64,000 nucleotides of DNA from Lachnospiraceae bacterium (GTDB lineage: Bacteria > Bacillota > Clostridia > Lachnospirales > Lachnospiraceae), in the NCBI GenBank assembly GCA_024682555.1, contig JAIKZD010000114.1:62001-126000 (forward strand), given 5' to 3'. This document shows, one piece after another, positions 39,405 through 48,961 of the stretch (its first letter is position 1; the number at the start of each line of letters is the position of its first letter). The notes beneath the pieces are model-generated. The model searched no databases. It saw only the letters and a program-made list of their open reading frames with translations, and was not told the origin of the DNA. Made by a program: the position numbers and the translations under genes.

Positions 39405-39415
39405 CGGTATACCGT

Positions 39416-39539
39416 GTCAAAAGCGCCATGCAGCGAAGCTGCATGAGCAATTCGCATGGAGACAGGGCCGGAAAGTGAACTTTCCGGCCCTGCCATCATG
39501 CGAATTCATCATGGCACTTTGTGCCATTTGACTTTTGAC
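39416..39539. repeat. 124-bp palindromic MITE-like element
   Basis: The ends GTCAAAAG and CTTTTGAC are inverted repeats. Inside are three further inverted pairs: CATGCAGC/GCTGCATG near the left, the perfect 13-bp arms AGGGCCGGAAAGT/ACTTTCCGGCCCT at the centre with flanking TTCGCATG/ATGCGAA, and ATGGCAC/GTGCCAT near the right. It lies between convergent genes and could also act as a two-way terminator. No coding capacity. Confidence 0.75.
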
Positions 39540-39570
39540 CCTATCCTCCTAATACGGTCAGTCTTTATAT

Positions 39571-40749
39571 TCAGTTCATGCATTTCCTTAGATCTTCAAG
39601 AAATCGGGAAAGTCTCTCCCTTGTTACATGCTGCATAACCACTATATGGGACAGATCTCCGCCGAGCCTGTCATCATGATCCGGCGCGAGGTCATATTTT
39701 TCGGTTATCTCCTCCGGAGGACGTTTGAAGTATACCGTATTGGATGCATGTTCCAGCCAGGCCTGACAGCCGGTCTTGTTTAGTTCTTCACACAGCCATG
39801 CGGCATTTTCAAGCATTTCTTCGGTCTGTTTTTCAAATTCTTCCCTGCTTGTATGACGTATTATCCACCAGAGCTTAAGGGGCGACAGCGCAGAACGGGA
39901 ACAGTTTATCATGGGCATGTTCCGGTTTAAATAGGAAACATCGAAGGGATTCTGATTGTTAAGGATCTCCTTTGTTGTAAGAAAGATCCCGGCGGGTTCA
40001 TCCATGCCGAAATATTTGTGGCCGCTTATGGCAATGGAATCAAAGGGATGGAGCTTTCTGTTTAAGATATCGCTGTATTTTGTATGAGGGATGTATCCGC
40101 CGAAAAGAGCAGCGTCGATATGACGGTAAACCTCGATCTCCGGATGTCTTGAAAGAACAGCGTTCAGAGCGTCCTGATCATCAATGCCGCCTTTAAAGGT
40201 AGTTCCCATTGCGTATACTACAAGTGCCGGACGATCCGGCTTAAGGGCTTTTTCGAATTCCGCAGGATCCATGCTTCCGTGAACATCGGAGGGGATCAGC
40301 ACCATATCCAGATTCTGCAGATCCGCCAGACGTCTGCTTGAATAATGGGCGGAATCCGATACATACAGGACGGGTTTCTTTTTTGTTTTTTTCTCAAGAT
40401 ATTTAGATCCGAAATAAAGGCCGTGATTATTACCGTCAGTCCCGCTGAAGGTGACTATTCCCCAGACCTCGTCTTCATTAAAGCCGTATAGGGGTCCGAA
40501 ATATTCAATGACTTCCCTTTCATATTCGAGAGTATTAGGAACCTTTTCGTGTATGTCAAAAGGATCCCCCGCATTGTCAAGGGTTGACAGGTTGATCCCG
40601 CTTCCTGCGATCCACTTGTAAAATCCGACAAGTTTGCTTTTCTGGTTAAGGGGATATCCGAAATCAACTGTTTTCTGTTTCATGACCGAAGCGGCAAAGT
40701 CATCAAGCCTTGCCTCATACGGATCATAGCTAATGTTGTTTATGCTCAT
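39571..40749 (-). CDS. PLP-dependent decarboxylase, histidine-decarboxylase-like
   Basis: A 392-residue group II decarboxylase resembling pyridoxal-dependent histidine decarboxylases. Motifs: WGIVTFSGTDGNNHGLYFG (cofactor phosphate region), SDSAHYSSRRLA with the stacking His, YRHIDAALFGGYIPH with the Asp that binds the pyridine nitrogen, and SISGHKYFG with the Schiff-base Lys. The expected product from histidine is histamine, but other amino-acid substrates are possible. I chose the ATG at 40749, preceded by GGAGGTGACC. An AraC-type regulator lies 77 bases upstream on the same strand. No histidine/histamine antiporter is adjacent. Confidence 0.82.
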   Translation of the reverse strand: MSINNISYDPYEARLDDFAASVMKQKTVDFGYPLNQKSKLVGFYKWIAGSGINLSTLDNAGDPFDIHEKVPNTLEYEREVIEYFGPLYGFNEDEVWGIVTFSGTDGNNHGLYFGSKYLEKKTKKKPVLYVSDSAHYSSRRLADLQNLDMVLIPSDVHGSMDPAEFEKALKPDRPALVVYAMGTTFKGGIDDQDALNAVLSRHPEIEVYRHIDAALFGGYIPHTKYSDILNRKLHPFDSIAISGHKYFGMDEPAGIFLTTKEILNNQNPFDVSYLNRNMPMINCSRSALSPLKLWWIIRHTSREEFEKQTEEMLENAAWLCEELNKTGCQAWLEHASNTVYFKRPPEEITEKYDLAPDHDDRLGGDLSHIVVMQHVTRERLSRFLEDLRKCMN

Positions 40750-40826
40750 GGTCACCTCCGATTGTTGTATTCCCTGTCTGTCTATAATCATAGCGGTTAT
40801 CAGGGATAATTACAATAAGGGTATCT

Positions 40827-41741
40827 CTATGTATTACCCTTCCTGTCAGACATCCTGCGGTATTCCCTGGGAGAGCAGTTCATATACTGCCTGAAGATCT
40901 TTCCGAAATAGCTGTCGGATGCAAATCCGCAGTCTTCACCTATAAGGGATATGGATCTTGCACTCATCTTAAGTTCTTCGGCAGCCATGCGGACCCTGTA
41001 GTGGTTGAGATAATCCATGGGAGTAAACCCGATCTGGCGCTTAAAGCATCTTGAGCATTCCCTGGGACTGATATCCGCGGAAGAAGCGATATCCTCGAGA
41101 TAGATCTTTTCCCTGAAATGCTCATGGATATAGTTCATCATCTGTTTCATCCTGTTACTGTCAACGGAATCGATCTTTCCGGAATTTTTTCTTGTTTCCT
41201 CTGTTTCATCAAGAAGGATGAGCCACAGCTCCGACAGGGCAGAACGGGACCTCATCTCATAGCCGTATTCCTCCGCTTTGAAAAGGGAGACCGTCTCATC
41301 TATCAGAGTCATCATTCTGAGGCCTTCTCTGTTTTGGGGCCTTATGGCAAAACAGTCAAGATCCCTGCACAGGGTTACGGGACTGACATATTTTTCCTCA
41401 AACACGCTGCCGTATTCTCCTGTCAGGATCGACCTGTCAAAGAAAAAGGTGTAACAGGACTTGCCTGCAGGGTCATCTCTCCAGCTGACCGAATGGAGGA
41501 TACTGCTGTTTACAAAGGCTGCCTCCCCGCAGTTTAAATGTACCGTGTGATCCGGAGTCTTAAGGATCATCCCGTCCTTTAAGGGAATGGTCAGTTCGAA
41601 AAAATCATGCCAGTGCCAGCCGGCGATGCCGCCGGTCATTCTGGCAAAGTCCGTATATTTGATAACAAAGGGAAAATTTTTGCTGAAGGGAATAGATTCC
41701 CTGTTGTCCTCATCGGTTGAAAAGTTGTAGTTTACGATCAT
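40827..41741 (-). CDS. AraC-family regulator with cupin sensor domain
   Basis: A 304-residue regulator. Residues about 30-115 form a cupin-like domain (GWHWHDFFELTIPL ... NSSILHSVSW). Residues about 205-298 are the paired AraC helix-turn-helix (IYLEDIASSADISPRECSRCFKRQIGFTPMDYLNHYRVRMAAEEL ... GFASDSYFGKIFRQYMNCSPREYR). It precedes the decarboxylase gene on the same strand and probably controls it; the inducer is unknown. Confidence 0.9.
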   Translation of the reverse strand: MIVNYNFSTDEDNRESIPFSKNFPFVIKYTDFARMTGGIAGWHWHDFFELTIPLKDGMILKTPDHTVHLNCGEAAFVNSSILHSVSWRDDPAGKSCYTFFFDRSILTGEYGSVFEEKYVSPVTLCRDLDCFAIRPQNREGLRMMTLIDETVSLFKAEEYGYEMRSRSALSELWLILLDETEETRKNSGKIDSVDSNRMKQMMNYIHEHFREKIYLEDIASSADISPRECSRCFKRQIGFTPMDYLNHYRVRMAAEELKMSARSISLIGEDCGFASDSYFGKIFRQYMNCSPREYRRMSDRKGNT

Positions 41742-41919
41742 ATATTTATATTATTCTCCAAAAATGCCGTAAAACCGGAAAATCCATCTGTCCGGATATT
41801 TATAAAACCTGTCCGTTTATGTACTTACAATATGGCATCCATAGGATTATCATATAATCAGAAAGAAAGAAATGCAAGTATTCAGACAGATAGATCAAAA
41901 CAAAAAAGGAGGGATCGGT

Positions 41920-42156
41920 ATGTTAAACTATTCGGTAAAGATCAATTCGGTAAAAGACCTTATGGAACTTAAGAAAATAGCTGACAGGTACGGTATCAGG
42001 GGTAAGATAAACCAGAACGGATTTCACGGAGATCTGAGATCTGTATTTTCGAACCTGATATACCTGCCCCTTGACGAAGCAAATATCGAGATCGATGATT
42101 ATTATGAATCCCAGGTCGACTATATTACGGAGGCCATCGGAAAGCTTTCCGCATAA
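41920..42156 (+). CDS. Small HPr-like protein
   Basis: A 78-residue protein. I chose the ATG at 41920 (MLNYSVKINS), which has GGAGG eight bases upstream, over an in-frame start at 41872. The pattern of strands and helices and the SVFSNLIYLPL segment resemble HPr-like carrier proteins, but the phosphorylated His of true HPr is not seen. Any carrier role is speculative. Its 3' end overlaps the tail of the decayed kinase on the other strand by 37 bases. Confidence 0.6.
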   Translation: MLNYSVKINSVKDLMELKKIADRYGIRGKINQNGFHGDLRSVFSNLIYLPLDEANIEIDDYYESQVDYITEAIGKLSA

Positions 42157-44600
42157 AGAGAGAGCGTAAAACGGATCAGGAACAGACCGGATACGGTATC
42201 TCCCGAGCAGGTCATCATGGGAACGTCACCTTCAAAAAAGCGAAGGATCACGGCATCATAGTTGTTTTCGATCTCTGCACAGGCATTAAGATCTACCTGG
42301 CAATCATTTAAAAATTGCCCGATCTTTTCAAGAGAAGACCGTAAATACTCACCGGCCGAAGGATCAAGGGAGTTGAGCTTATTGACAGCCTCTTCATCAT
42401 CTGCAACGGTCCCGCAGAAGAAAGGGTATATCGTTACAGTGAAAAGAGAGGTGATCTCCTGTTCGGAGAAGCCCATTATCGGATTATCGTAGCCCTTTTC
42501 ACGAAATGCCCCACACACATCCACAAGCTCTTTGTAGGTGGTGGGAACGGTTAAGCCTTCTTTTTCGAAAAGACTGTTGTTAACAAGCATCCCATAGGTA
42601 TTTGAGAATACCGGTACCATGGGAAGCGAACCATCCTCCGTTTTCAGGATTATGTTTTTCCTGATACAGTCAAGATCGAGTCCCAGTGCGGGATCTGCCA
42701 GATCTACGGCATGATCTATGGAAGATTTATACTGATCTCTGCCGTACATCCAGGAGTAATTGACATAGATATCAGGTGCATCGTTTCCGTTTAAGACCGT
42801 GCCGATCATGTTGTTATAATCATCGATCTTTATATACGTCAGTTCGGCATTGGGATAATACTCATTGAAAGCGTCAAATTCGGCTTCCAGTGCTCTGATG
42901 GCTCTTGTCGCATCCAGACCATTCATTACCGGCATCTGTATGTCCATAAAGATAAGATCGTAACTGTCCTCTGCCGCTTCGCTTATCATATCCACGCAGA
43001 CCTGCCCGTTTTCCGCACGATCGGCGATTATCCCAAAGGTATTCAGCATGTAGGATATGATCTCCCAGTTGATATCATTATCCTCGGTTACCAGGATGTG
43101 CATACCCTGTATATCCGAATGATCGTCTTCCGGCTCAATGGAAACGGGCTTCTTTCCGGTAAGACGGTTAATCTTATCATAAAGCGTCGAGCGGAACAGC
43201 GGTTTGCTGACAAAGCCGCTGGCTCCGGCCTCTTTTGCCCTGTCCTCGATATCCGACCAGTCATAGGCGGAGATCAGTAAGATGGGAATATCAGGGCCTA
43301 CCTCCGGACGGATCCGCCTGATGGTCTCAAGGCCGTCCATTTCAGGCATTTTCCAGTCAACGATGACAATGTCGTAATCCTGTCCGGACTGATGTCTCTG
43401 TTTTATCATGTCAAGGGCCTGTGAACCGCTTCGCGCTTCCCATACAGACGCACCGAGAGATTCAAGGGTGCCGGAAGTAGTCTGAAGCATGATATCATCA
43501 TCATCAACGATCAGTATGTCAAGGGGATCAAGTTTCATGTCATCCCGCTGTCTGTCGGAAATGGGGATGTCCAGTATGATAGTGAAGGTTGTTCCTTTGC
43601 CCTGTTCGCTCTTGCAGTCAATGGTTCCGCCGAGCAGTTCTACCATCTGTCTGGTAATGGTAAGCCCCAGGCCGGTTCCCTGAATGCTGTTAACGCGGCT
43701 GTCTGTCTGCCTGGAAAAAGGCTGATACATGTTTGCCATGAACTCCGGGCTCATTCCGATGCCCGTATCAGACACAATATAGGACATTTTTACGCAGCCG
43801 GGCAGGGTACTCTTTCCCTGATGCAGATCCACACTGACTAATCCGCCGGGTTGTGTGTATTTGATGGCATTTGAGAGGATGTTGATATAGATCTGATTCA
43901 GTCTTAACTGGTCGGCATACAGGTATTCCTTTTCCATCTGATCGATATTAAAGCTGAATTCTATATTTTTTTCCTTGATCATGGGCTGGGAAATATTAAT
44001 AAGGTTCTCAACCGTTTCAACAATGGAGAAGGTCATGGGACTCAGTTTCAGTTTCCCGCTTTCCACCTTCGATATATCAAGAATGTCATTTATAAGAGTC
44101 AGAAGATGATTGCCGGCAAGACTGATCTTTCGGAGATTTTCCGCTGTGGATTCCACATCCCCGAGATTTTTTTCGGCAATGGCCGTAAGCCCCAGTATGG
44201 CATTCATGGGAGTACGTATATCATGTGACATGGTCGAGAGGAAATCGGTTTTTGCCCTGTTTGCGGATTCCGCTTCCATTGCCGAGATCTGAAGGCGCCG
44301 GTTTAAGTGACGCATATAGACCATATCGCAGATGAACAGGATCAGTAAACCGGTAAATACCATGCCAAACAGCAGCCGGTTTTCGGTATCCGTATCAACA
44401 TTGAGGTCCTCTGCCGGCACGATTCCAAGTAACGTCCAGCCGGCGGTGGCCAATACGGGGGTATAGGCAAGAATGCACTCCTGTCCGTGGGAGTTGATCA
44501 TGGAAACGGAACCGGTTGATGAAGTAATGCTGTGAAACAGTTTGTCAGCCGATCCGGGGTCAGTGGGATTATATGACTTTACCGGAAAAGAAACATAAAA
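42120..44600 (-). pseudogene. Decayed hybrid histidine kinase fused to solute-binding fragment
   Basis: The frame carries: the end of an extracellular sensor (from about 44600, ending HGQECILAYTPVLATAGWTLLGIVP), one membrane segment, HisKA with MSHDIRTPMN, HATPase (SDTGIGM, GTGLGLTI), a complete receiver (IVDDDD, VDWKMP, SKP), then a second receiver that stops after the phospho-Asp motif FMDIQMPVMNG. At RAIRALE the sequence switches directly to the middle of an ABC-type solute-binding protein (EFDAFNEYYPNAEL ... DAPDIYVNYSWMYG ... IMGF). That fragment breaks off after FEGDVPMMTCSGD. Both ends are truncated, the 5' end by a terminator belonging to the neighbouring gene. I read this as the product of deletions joining two sensory genes. 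It could in principle still be translated, but it lacks its own promoter and sensor. Confidence 0.75.
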
Positions 44601-44625
44601 AAGGGACAGATTTCTGCCTGTCCCT
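44597..44625 (-). terminator. Intrinsic terminator after the frameshifted surface gene
   Basis: On the minus strand AGGGACAG pairs with CTGTCCCT over an 8-base loop and is followed by six T residues. It abuts the truncated 5' end of the kinase remnant, marking a breakpoint. Confidence 0.8.
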
Positions 44626-44727
44626 CATTAAATTTCCTTGCGGCTTAATATTTCGATCCCCTTATGCAGGATCAGTTGAAGAGATTTCTCCACCACTACA
44701 GGATATCCTTTGGTCCGATGGTAAAGA

Positions 44728-46289
44728 TTATGGTTTTGTCTTCCAGTTTCCGGGTCTGGGTGTGTACAGAACGACATCAGTAACTATCTTACAGTTATTT
44801 ATCGGGGATTTCGTGATCTTGAAAGTCATATCCTTTTTCCCCTTAAGATTCCCTTTTCCGGTGATGGTGACTGTCGGAAGTTTTGTTGTCGAATCTGTTG
44901 TTATCGCTGTATTTCCGGTAAATTTCAGGGTATAATCCTTCCCCTCTTTCAGCGGGATATCATAAAGCTTAACGGTCACAGCGGGTTTCACTCCGGATTT
45001 TACATAAGGGTACTCATAAGGTGCTTCCCCGTCCAGGGTAATCGCTGCCGTGTCTATATCTGCCGGTCTGATCGTAAAGGTTTTGCTTACACTTCCGGTA
45101 TAACCGCCGATTCCGCTGATGGTTACCCTGGCTTTGCCTGCATTCTCGTTCCTGTCATAAATCAGTTTGTAGTCCGCATCTTTTTCAAGTTCCGTGCCGT
45201 TATACTTTACGACCGGTTCAGGTACCTGTTTAATTCCGCTAAAATCGCAGTCCGCAGGCCCTGTTATCACTGTCTTTCTGATCGGGATCGCTAAGATCCT
45301 GAAGGTTACGGTCATTTTTCCGACATATCCCTCTTCCTCGACCCCTTTGATCACTATCTTTGCAGTCCCGGGCAAGGTGTTGTCCGTGTATCCGACCACC
45401 GTATAGTGTGTGTCCTTTGTCAGAACAGTATTTCCGTCCCGGATGGTCACCTCCGGTTTGAATTCTTCTCCCGTATACTGTCTGTCTGCGATCTTATCGA
45501 CCTTTAAAACACTCACGGGTTTTTTCCCGGAATCCGCGATCACAAAGGGTATTACCTTTTCTCCGGTATAGTTACCTGTTCCCGTGATCTTTATATAGTA
45601 TTTTCCGCTTTCTCTCGGGAGACGGTATTCGATGCAGTATATATCCGCAAAATAGGAAATTTCGCAAATGCATAAGTTCCGATCACTGACACCGGTTTTC
45701 CGGAGATCCTGTTCGGAATGACCAGTTCTCCTCTTGCACTTCCATTGAATCCGGTAATCTTGATCGAGCCATTATTCAGTTCTTCATATATCAGACTATA
45801 CTTAGCTCCATCATATGGTACATAAGAGGAACCCATCAGTTCATCTTCCGTTTCATCCTTTTCAATGGATTCCACGATCTCAGACGGACTTTCTTCCAAA
45901 ACACCGGCTTCTTCCGGTATGATCATTTCCAAAGCATCGTCCTCATCAGGCATTTCCTCTGTCAAAACATCCTCTTCAGATGCGGCTGTTTCCGAAATAT
46001 CGGCGTTTTCCGATATTATCATGTCCGTAATGTCATCTTTTGATGTGGCTGTTTCCGAAACATCTGTATTTTCCGGGATATAAGTGTCCGCCACATCTTC
46101 TTTTGGCACAGCCGTTTCCGGTTCATCGGCATTTTCCTGCATAACCGTATCATTGATGTCTGCTTCCCTCAGAATGTCTGCATCAATAAGATCAACCGTC
46201 TCTGCCATGGAAGTATGGATCTGACTGTCACATAATAATGTCAGACAGATCAATGCTGCTATAACGCTCCTTAATGCTTTTTTCTTCAT
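44728..46289 (-). pseudogene. Surface protein gene broken by a frameshift
   Basis: Two adjacent minus-strand frames look like one gene. The 5' frame (46289 to 45591) has a signal peptide (MKKKALRSVIAALICLTLLCDS), a long acidic Glu/Asp/Thr region with loose repeats (ENADEPETA, ENTDVSETA, ENADISETA), and one BspA-like leucine-rich unit ending VIGTYAFA. It then loses sense. The other frame picks up near 45660 with YYIKITGTGNYTGEK and continues to 44728 with bacterial Ig-like repeats (YTGEEFKPEVTI, GTAKIVIKGVEEEGYVGK). A one-base change near 45640-45680 would join them. The break could be real or a sequencing error. Confidence 0.65.
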
Positions 46290-46352
46290 AACATTCCTTT
46301 CCCCGAGTTTGATGCTGTTAATGGCCGGTTTTCCGCTGTGATCCTTTACATG

Positions 46353-47135
46353 TTAAAGAGGCATCTTTAAAAATACTGTCATATATATAAACAACCGAAA
46401 AAGGAATTCCCCTAAAAAAAAATTGAAAAAATTCAAATCTGTGAAAAAAACCCCGTAAACACCTTTGATCTCTTTTTCTTCCGTGAGCCATTTGGGGTTA
46501 TAGGGATCCAGTCCTTTGATCAAGGGTCTGACATGACCCGGATCTATCTTATTATCCTCAAACCCCATTTCAAGATGCTCACGTTTTACCCATCCGATCA
46601 CCTGATCCTTGCCTTCAAAAAATCTCCCAAGAGATTTTTTGTCAAAAATATGGGAAAGAGTAGCGGGAACCTCATCAAAAAGCCAGACTTTTTCGTTGCC
46701 TATAAAGCACTGATATCTGGAAGGATTCATCTCTCTGAAGGGAAGAAGAATGAAGTTGCATCTGAGTTCCGCCAGCTCAAGGAACCTGTATAAAAGTTTT
46801 ACAAGTTCATGCCTGCCCGGGATATAGCAGCCTTTATTCTCTGCCAGGATCCGCAGGTCATGAAGCGGATCGCTGCTTCCCCTGCTTATTTTGCGGAAAG
46901 TCACGCCTGTACCCCTGTTTAGATGATCAGCTACCCACTTTATGGGTGTCCAGGCACTCATAAGTGTGTCTGCCCTGAGCTCACCGTCAAGATACAGGCA
47001 GTCAAGGTCATTATTCTTTCGCCACTCGTCAAAAGATGCGTATCTTTCCCTGCATTCAAGCACCTTGATCCAATACAGGCAGAAATTCCTCAGATGGTTG
47101 CTGCTGTAAGCATTTCCCAGATATTCTTTCATCAT
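46353..47135 (-). CDS. Hypothetical protein, 260 aa
   Basis: No family recognised. The first 225 residues read as a soluble globular protein rich in Arg, Trp and aromatic residues (FCLYWIKVLECRERY, SAWTPIKWVADHLNRG, CFIGNEKVWLFDEVP). The last 35 residues are unusually Phe/Leu-rich (TDLNFFNFFLGEFLFRLFIYM) and lie over several long A runs, so the true C-terminus may have been altered by a frameshift. It stands alone between the broken surface gene and an IS110 element. Confidence 0.5.
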   Translation of the reverse strand: MMKEYLGNAYSSNHLRNFCLYWIKVLECRERYASFDEWRKNNDLDCLYLDGELRADTLMSAWTPIKWVADHLNRGTGVTFRKISRGSSDPLHDLRILAENKGCYIPGRHELVKLLYRFLELAELRCNFILLPFREMNPSRYQCFIGNEKVWLFDEVPATLSHIFDKKSLGRFFEGKDQVIGWVKREHLEMGFEDNKIDPGHVRPLIKGLDPYNPKWLTEEKEIKGVYGVFFTDLNFFNFFLGEFLFRLFIYMTVFLKMPL

Positions 47136-47248
47136 GTTCTTAATTGATTTTGATACCTCCTCTTTAGATATTCCAAAAAAACCTCGTTATCATAAGCGTA
47201 AAGAGTTACACTAATAATATGGACGGAGATATATTCAATATTCTGAAG

Positions 47249-47312
47249 TGAGATTTAGGGACGGTTCCTTTTTCTCAAAAAATTGAGACGGAGGAACCGT
47301 CCCCAAATCTCA
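47249..47312. repeat. 64-bp palindromic repeat, copy 1
   Basis: Two 29-bp units (47249-47277 and 47284-47312) in inverted orientation, each bounded by TGAGA and TCTCA and carrying GGGACGGTTCCT. Nearly identical copies are at 49681 and 50864. It lies in the 388-base gap between the hypothetical gene at 46353 and the IS110 transposase; the rest of that gap shows no supportable gene. Confidence 0.9.
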
Positions 47313-47523
47313 TCAGCTGAAAAACTGAGATCTGGAAATAGCAGGCATTTTTTTCAGGCTATTGGATCAAAGACAGCGCTGATGCAGGGAAAGGTACAGA
47401 GGTGACAAACTATAAACAGTCAAGTGCTTTTAAAGATTTTTTGATTTAATAAAAATGAGCATGACAAATAAACCATCTGAATGCATCGTATTTCAGATGG
47501 TGCAATAGAAGCGGTTATTGATG

Positions 47524-48699
47524 TCAGCGAAGAGTGGTAGCTACAAAGTCAGTGTTCTGCCTCTCCAATGCAAAAATGACTCTGACCAATTTCTTTGCGA
47601 CATGTGATATAGCTACACGATGTGGCTTTCCCTCAGAACGCTTCTTGGCGTAGTAGGTTGCAAAGGTTACATCGAAGCGGATCAGTGGTAAAGCACAATT
47701 CATAAGTGTGTACCGAAGTTGGGATGATCCACGCTTAACCATCCGTCCTTTATGAGACTCCGTTCCCGATTCGCTGATACCAGGCTCTAAACCTGCAAAA
47801 GCGAGCATCTGCGCCGGTGATGAAAAATTTGAAATATCTCCGTATTCAGCGTAGATGACAGCGGCAGACAAAGGGCCGATGCCGGGGATTGACATATAGT
47901 GTGGATGAACTTCTTCGATGAGTTCAGTTATTTGGGCTTCAAGAACTGAAATCTGCTTAGCGACCTCCTTGTAAAGTGTCAGCAGACAGGTAAGCTCTGT
48001 ATCGAAAATTGAGTTGTTTACACCAACAGTATTGGTTGCAAGAGCTTTAAGTTCTATAAATTTCTGAGGTGTAAATTTGCCACGAGAAATACGCCTGAGA
48101 TTATCATACGAAGCAGAGTTCATGTGAGCCATCTTTTCTGCGGAGCCGTAGTTTTCAAGAAGGTATAGTGCGGTCTTGCTGAAACGTTCTTGAAAGAATG
48201 GTTTGAACTCTGGGAAGGTGTGATCCAGCACATTTGTAATCTTAACAAGATAAAAAGAACGCTGACGAATAAGACGATCTCTTAAACGGGTTAATGACTT
48301 TAATGAGTAAGCATGATAAAATCCCTTTGAATAGGGTTTGTATTCTACGGTCATTAACCAACGGGCAATGGATTCACAGTCAATGGAATCCGTTTTTGTC
48401 CGCCTCAAAGAAGTAGACTTCTTGTACTCGCTAATGAGGACTGGATTAACTTCCATAAAGCTGTGGTGGGCTTTCTCAAAGAAGAGTTCAAGATTGAGGG
48501 CATAATGGGCAGTAGATTCAAACCCTATTCTTATGTCCTCCGGAGTGGACAGAGACTGGAGAGAAGTGAGTAATTCGTCGAACCCTTTTTTATCATTACG
48601 GATAGTGAATTTGGCGACGATACTTTGATCTGTTGCATTGATGATACAACAGTCATGTTTGTACTTTGAGATGTCTATCCCGACAAAGTACATGGACAT
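47524..48699 (-). CDS. IS110-family transposase
   Basis: A 391-residue recombinase of the IS110 family. The N-terminal RuvC-like DEDD domain has FVGIDISKYKHDC (first Asp), IGFESTAHYA (Glu) and TKTDSIDCESIARW (Asp). The C-terminal Transposase_20 domain has SIPGIGPLSAAVIYAEYGD and MLAFAGLEPGI, with the conserved Ser in KRGSSQLRY. I chose the ATG at 48699 because AAGGAGG lies just upstream; an in-frame ATG at 48768 would add 23 unrelated residues. The gene appears intact. Relatives are guided by a bridge RNA from the noncoding end. Confidence 0.93.
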   Translation of the reverse strand: MSMYFVGIDISKYKHDCCIINATDQSIVAKFTIRNDKKGFDELLTSLQSLSTPEDIRIGFESTAHYALNLELFFEKAHHSFMEVNPVLISEYKKSTSLRRTKTDSIDCESIARWLMTVEYKPYSKGFYHAYSLKSLTRLRDRLIRQRSFYLVKITNVLDHTFPEFKPFFQERFSKTALYLLENYGSAEKMAHMNSASYDNLRRISRGKFTPQKFIELKALATNTVGVNNSIFDTELTCLLTLYKEVAKQISVLEAQITELIEEVHPHYMSIPGIGPLSAAVIYAEYGDISNFSSPAQMLAFAGLEPGISESGTESHKGRMVKRGSSQLRYTLMNCALPLIRFDVTFATYYAKKRSEGKPHRVAISHVAKKLVRVIFALERQNTDFVATTLR

Positions 48700-48890
48700 A
48701 GTGGTACCTCCTTGAATATAAGATTTGGCGCTGCTTGTCTTCCACAGAGAATCCGACTGTGTAATCACGTAAATAGAAACGTCAGAGCGTTAACAAACTG
48801 ATTAACAGTAATAGACGAAAAGCTGTGGTCTGAGTCACCTCGTACCAGTCAAAGCTGTAAAAACATAGGCACAGATCCACAGCGCCTTGA
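48700..48890 (-). ncRNA. Candidate bridge RNA region of the IS110 element
   Basis: IS110 elements of the IS621 type encode a structured bridge RNA in the noncoding segment before the transposase. This segment has the right place and size. Small stems can be seen, for example CACAG/CTGTG near 48740-48760 on the minus strand. I could not derive the target- and donor-binding loops. The call rests on family knowledge and position. Confidence 0.35.
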
Positions 48891-48961
48891 TAAATATATC
48901 AGAAAGAGGATTAGATTACCCAGTAGAATCTGGGAGAAAGGAAAAATCCAATCATCAACTG

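Larger units (their letters stand above)
47500..48890 (-). mobile_element. IS110-family insertion sequence (ends not resolved)
   Basis: A single transposase gene with about 190 bases of structured noncoding DNA at its 5' side. IS110 elements have no long terminal inverted repeats and usually make no clear target duplication, so I cannot fix the ends by eye. The 5' boundary is probably between about 48830 and 48900, the 3' boundary within about 80 bases of 47524. Confidence 0.6.

Noticed and set aside
41920-42156. Calling the small protein HPr (ptsH)
   Set aside because: The phosphorylated His and regulatory Ser motifs of HPr are not present; only the overall pattern is similar.
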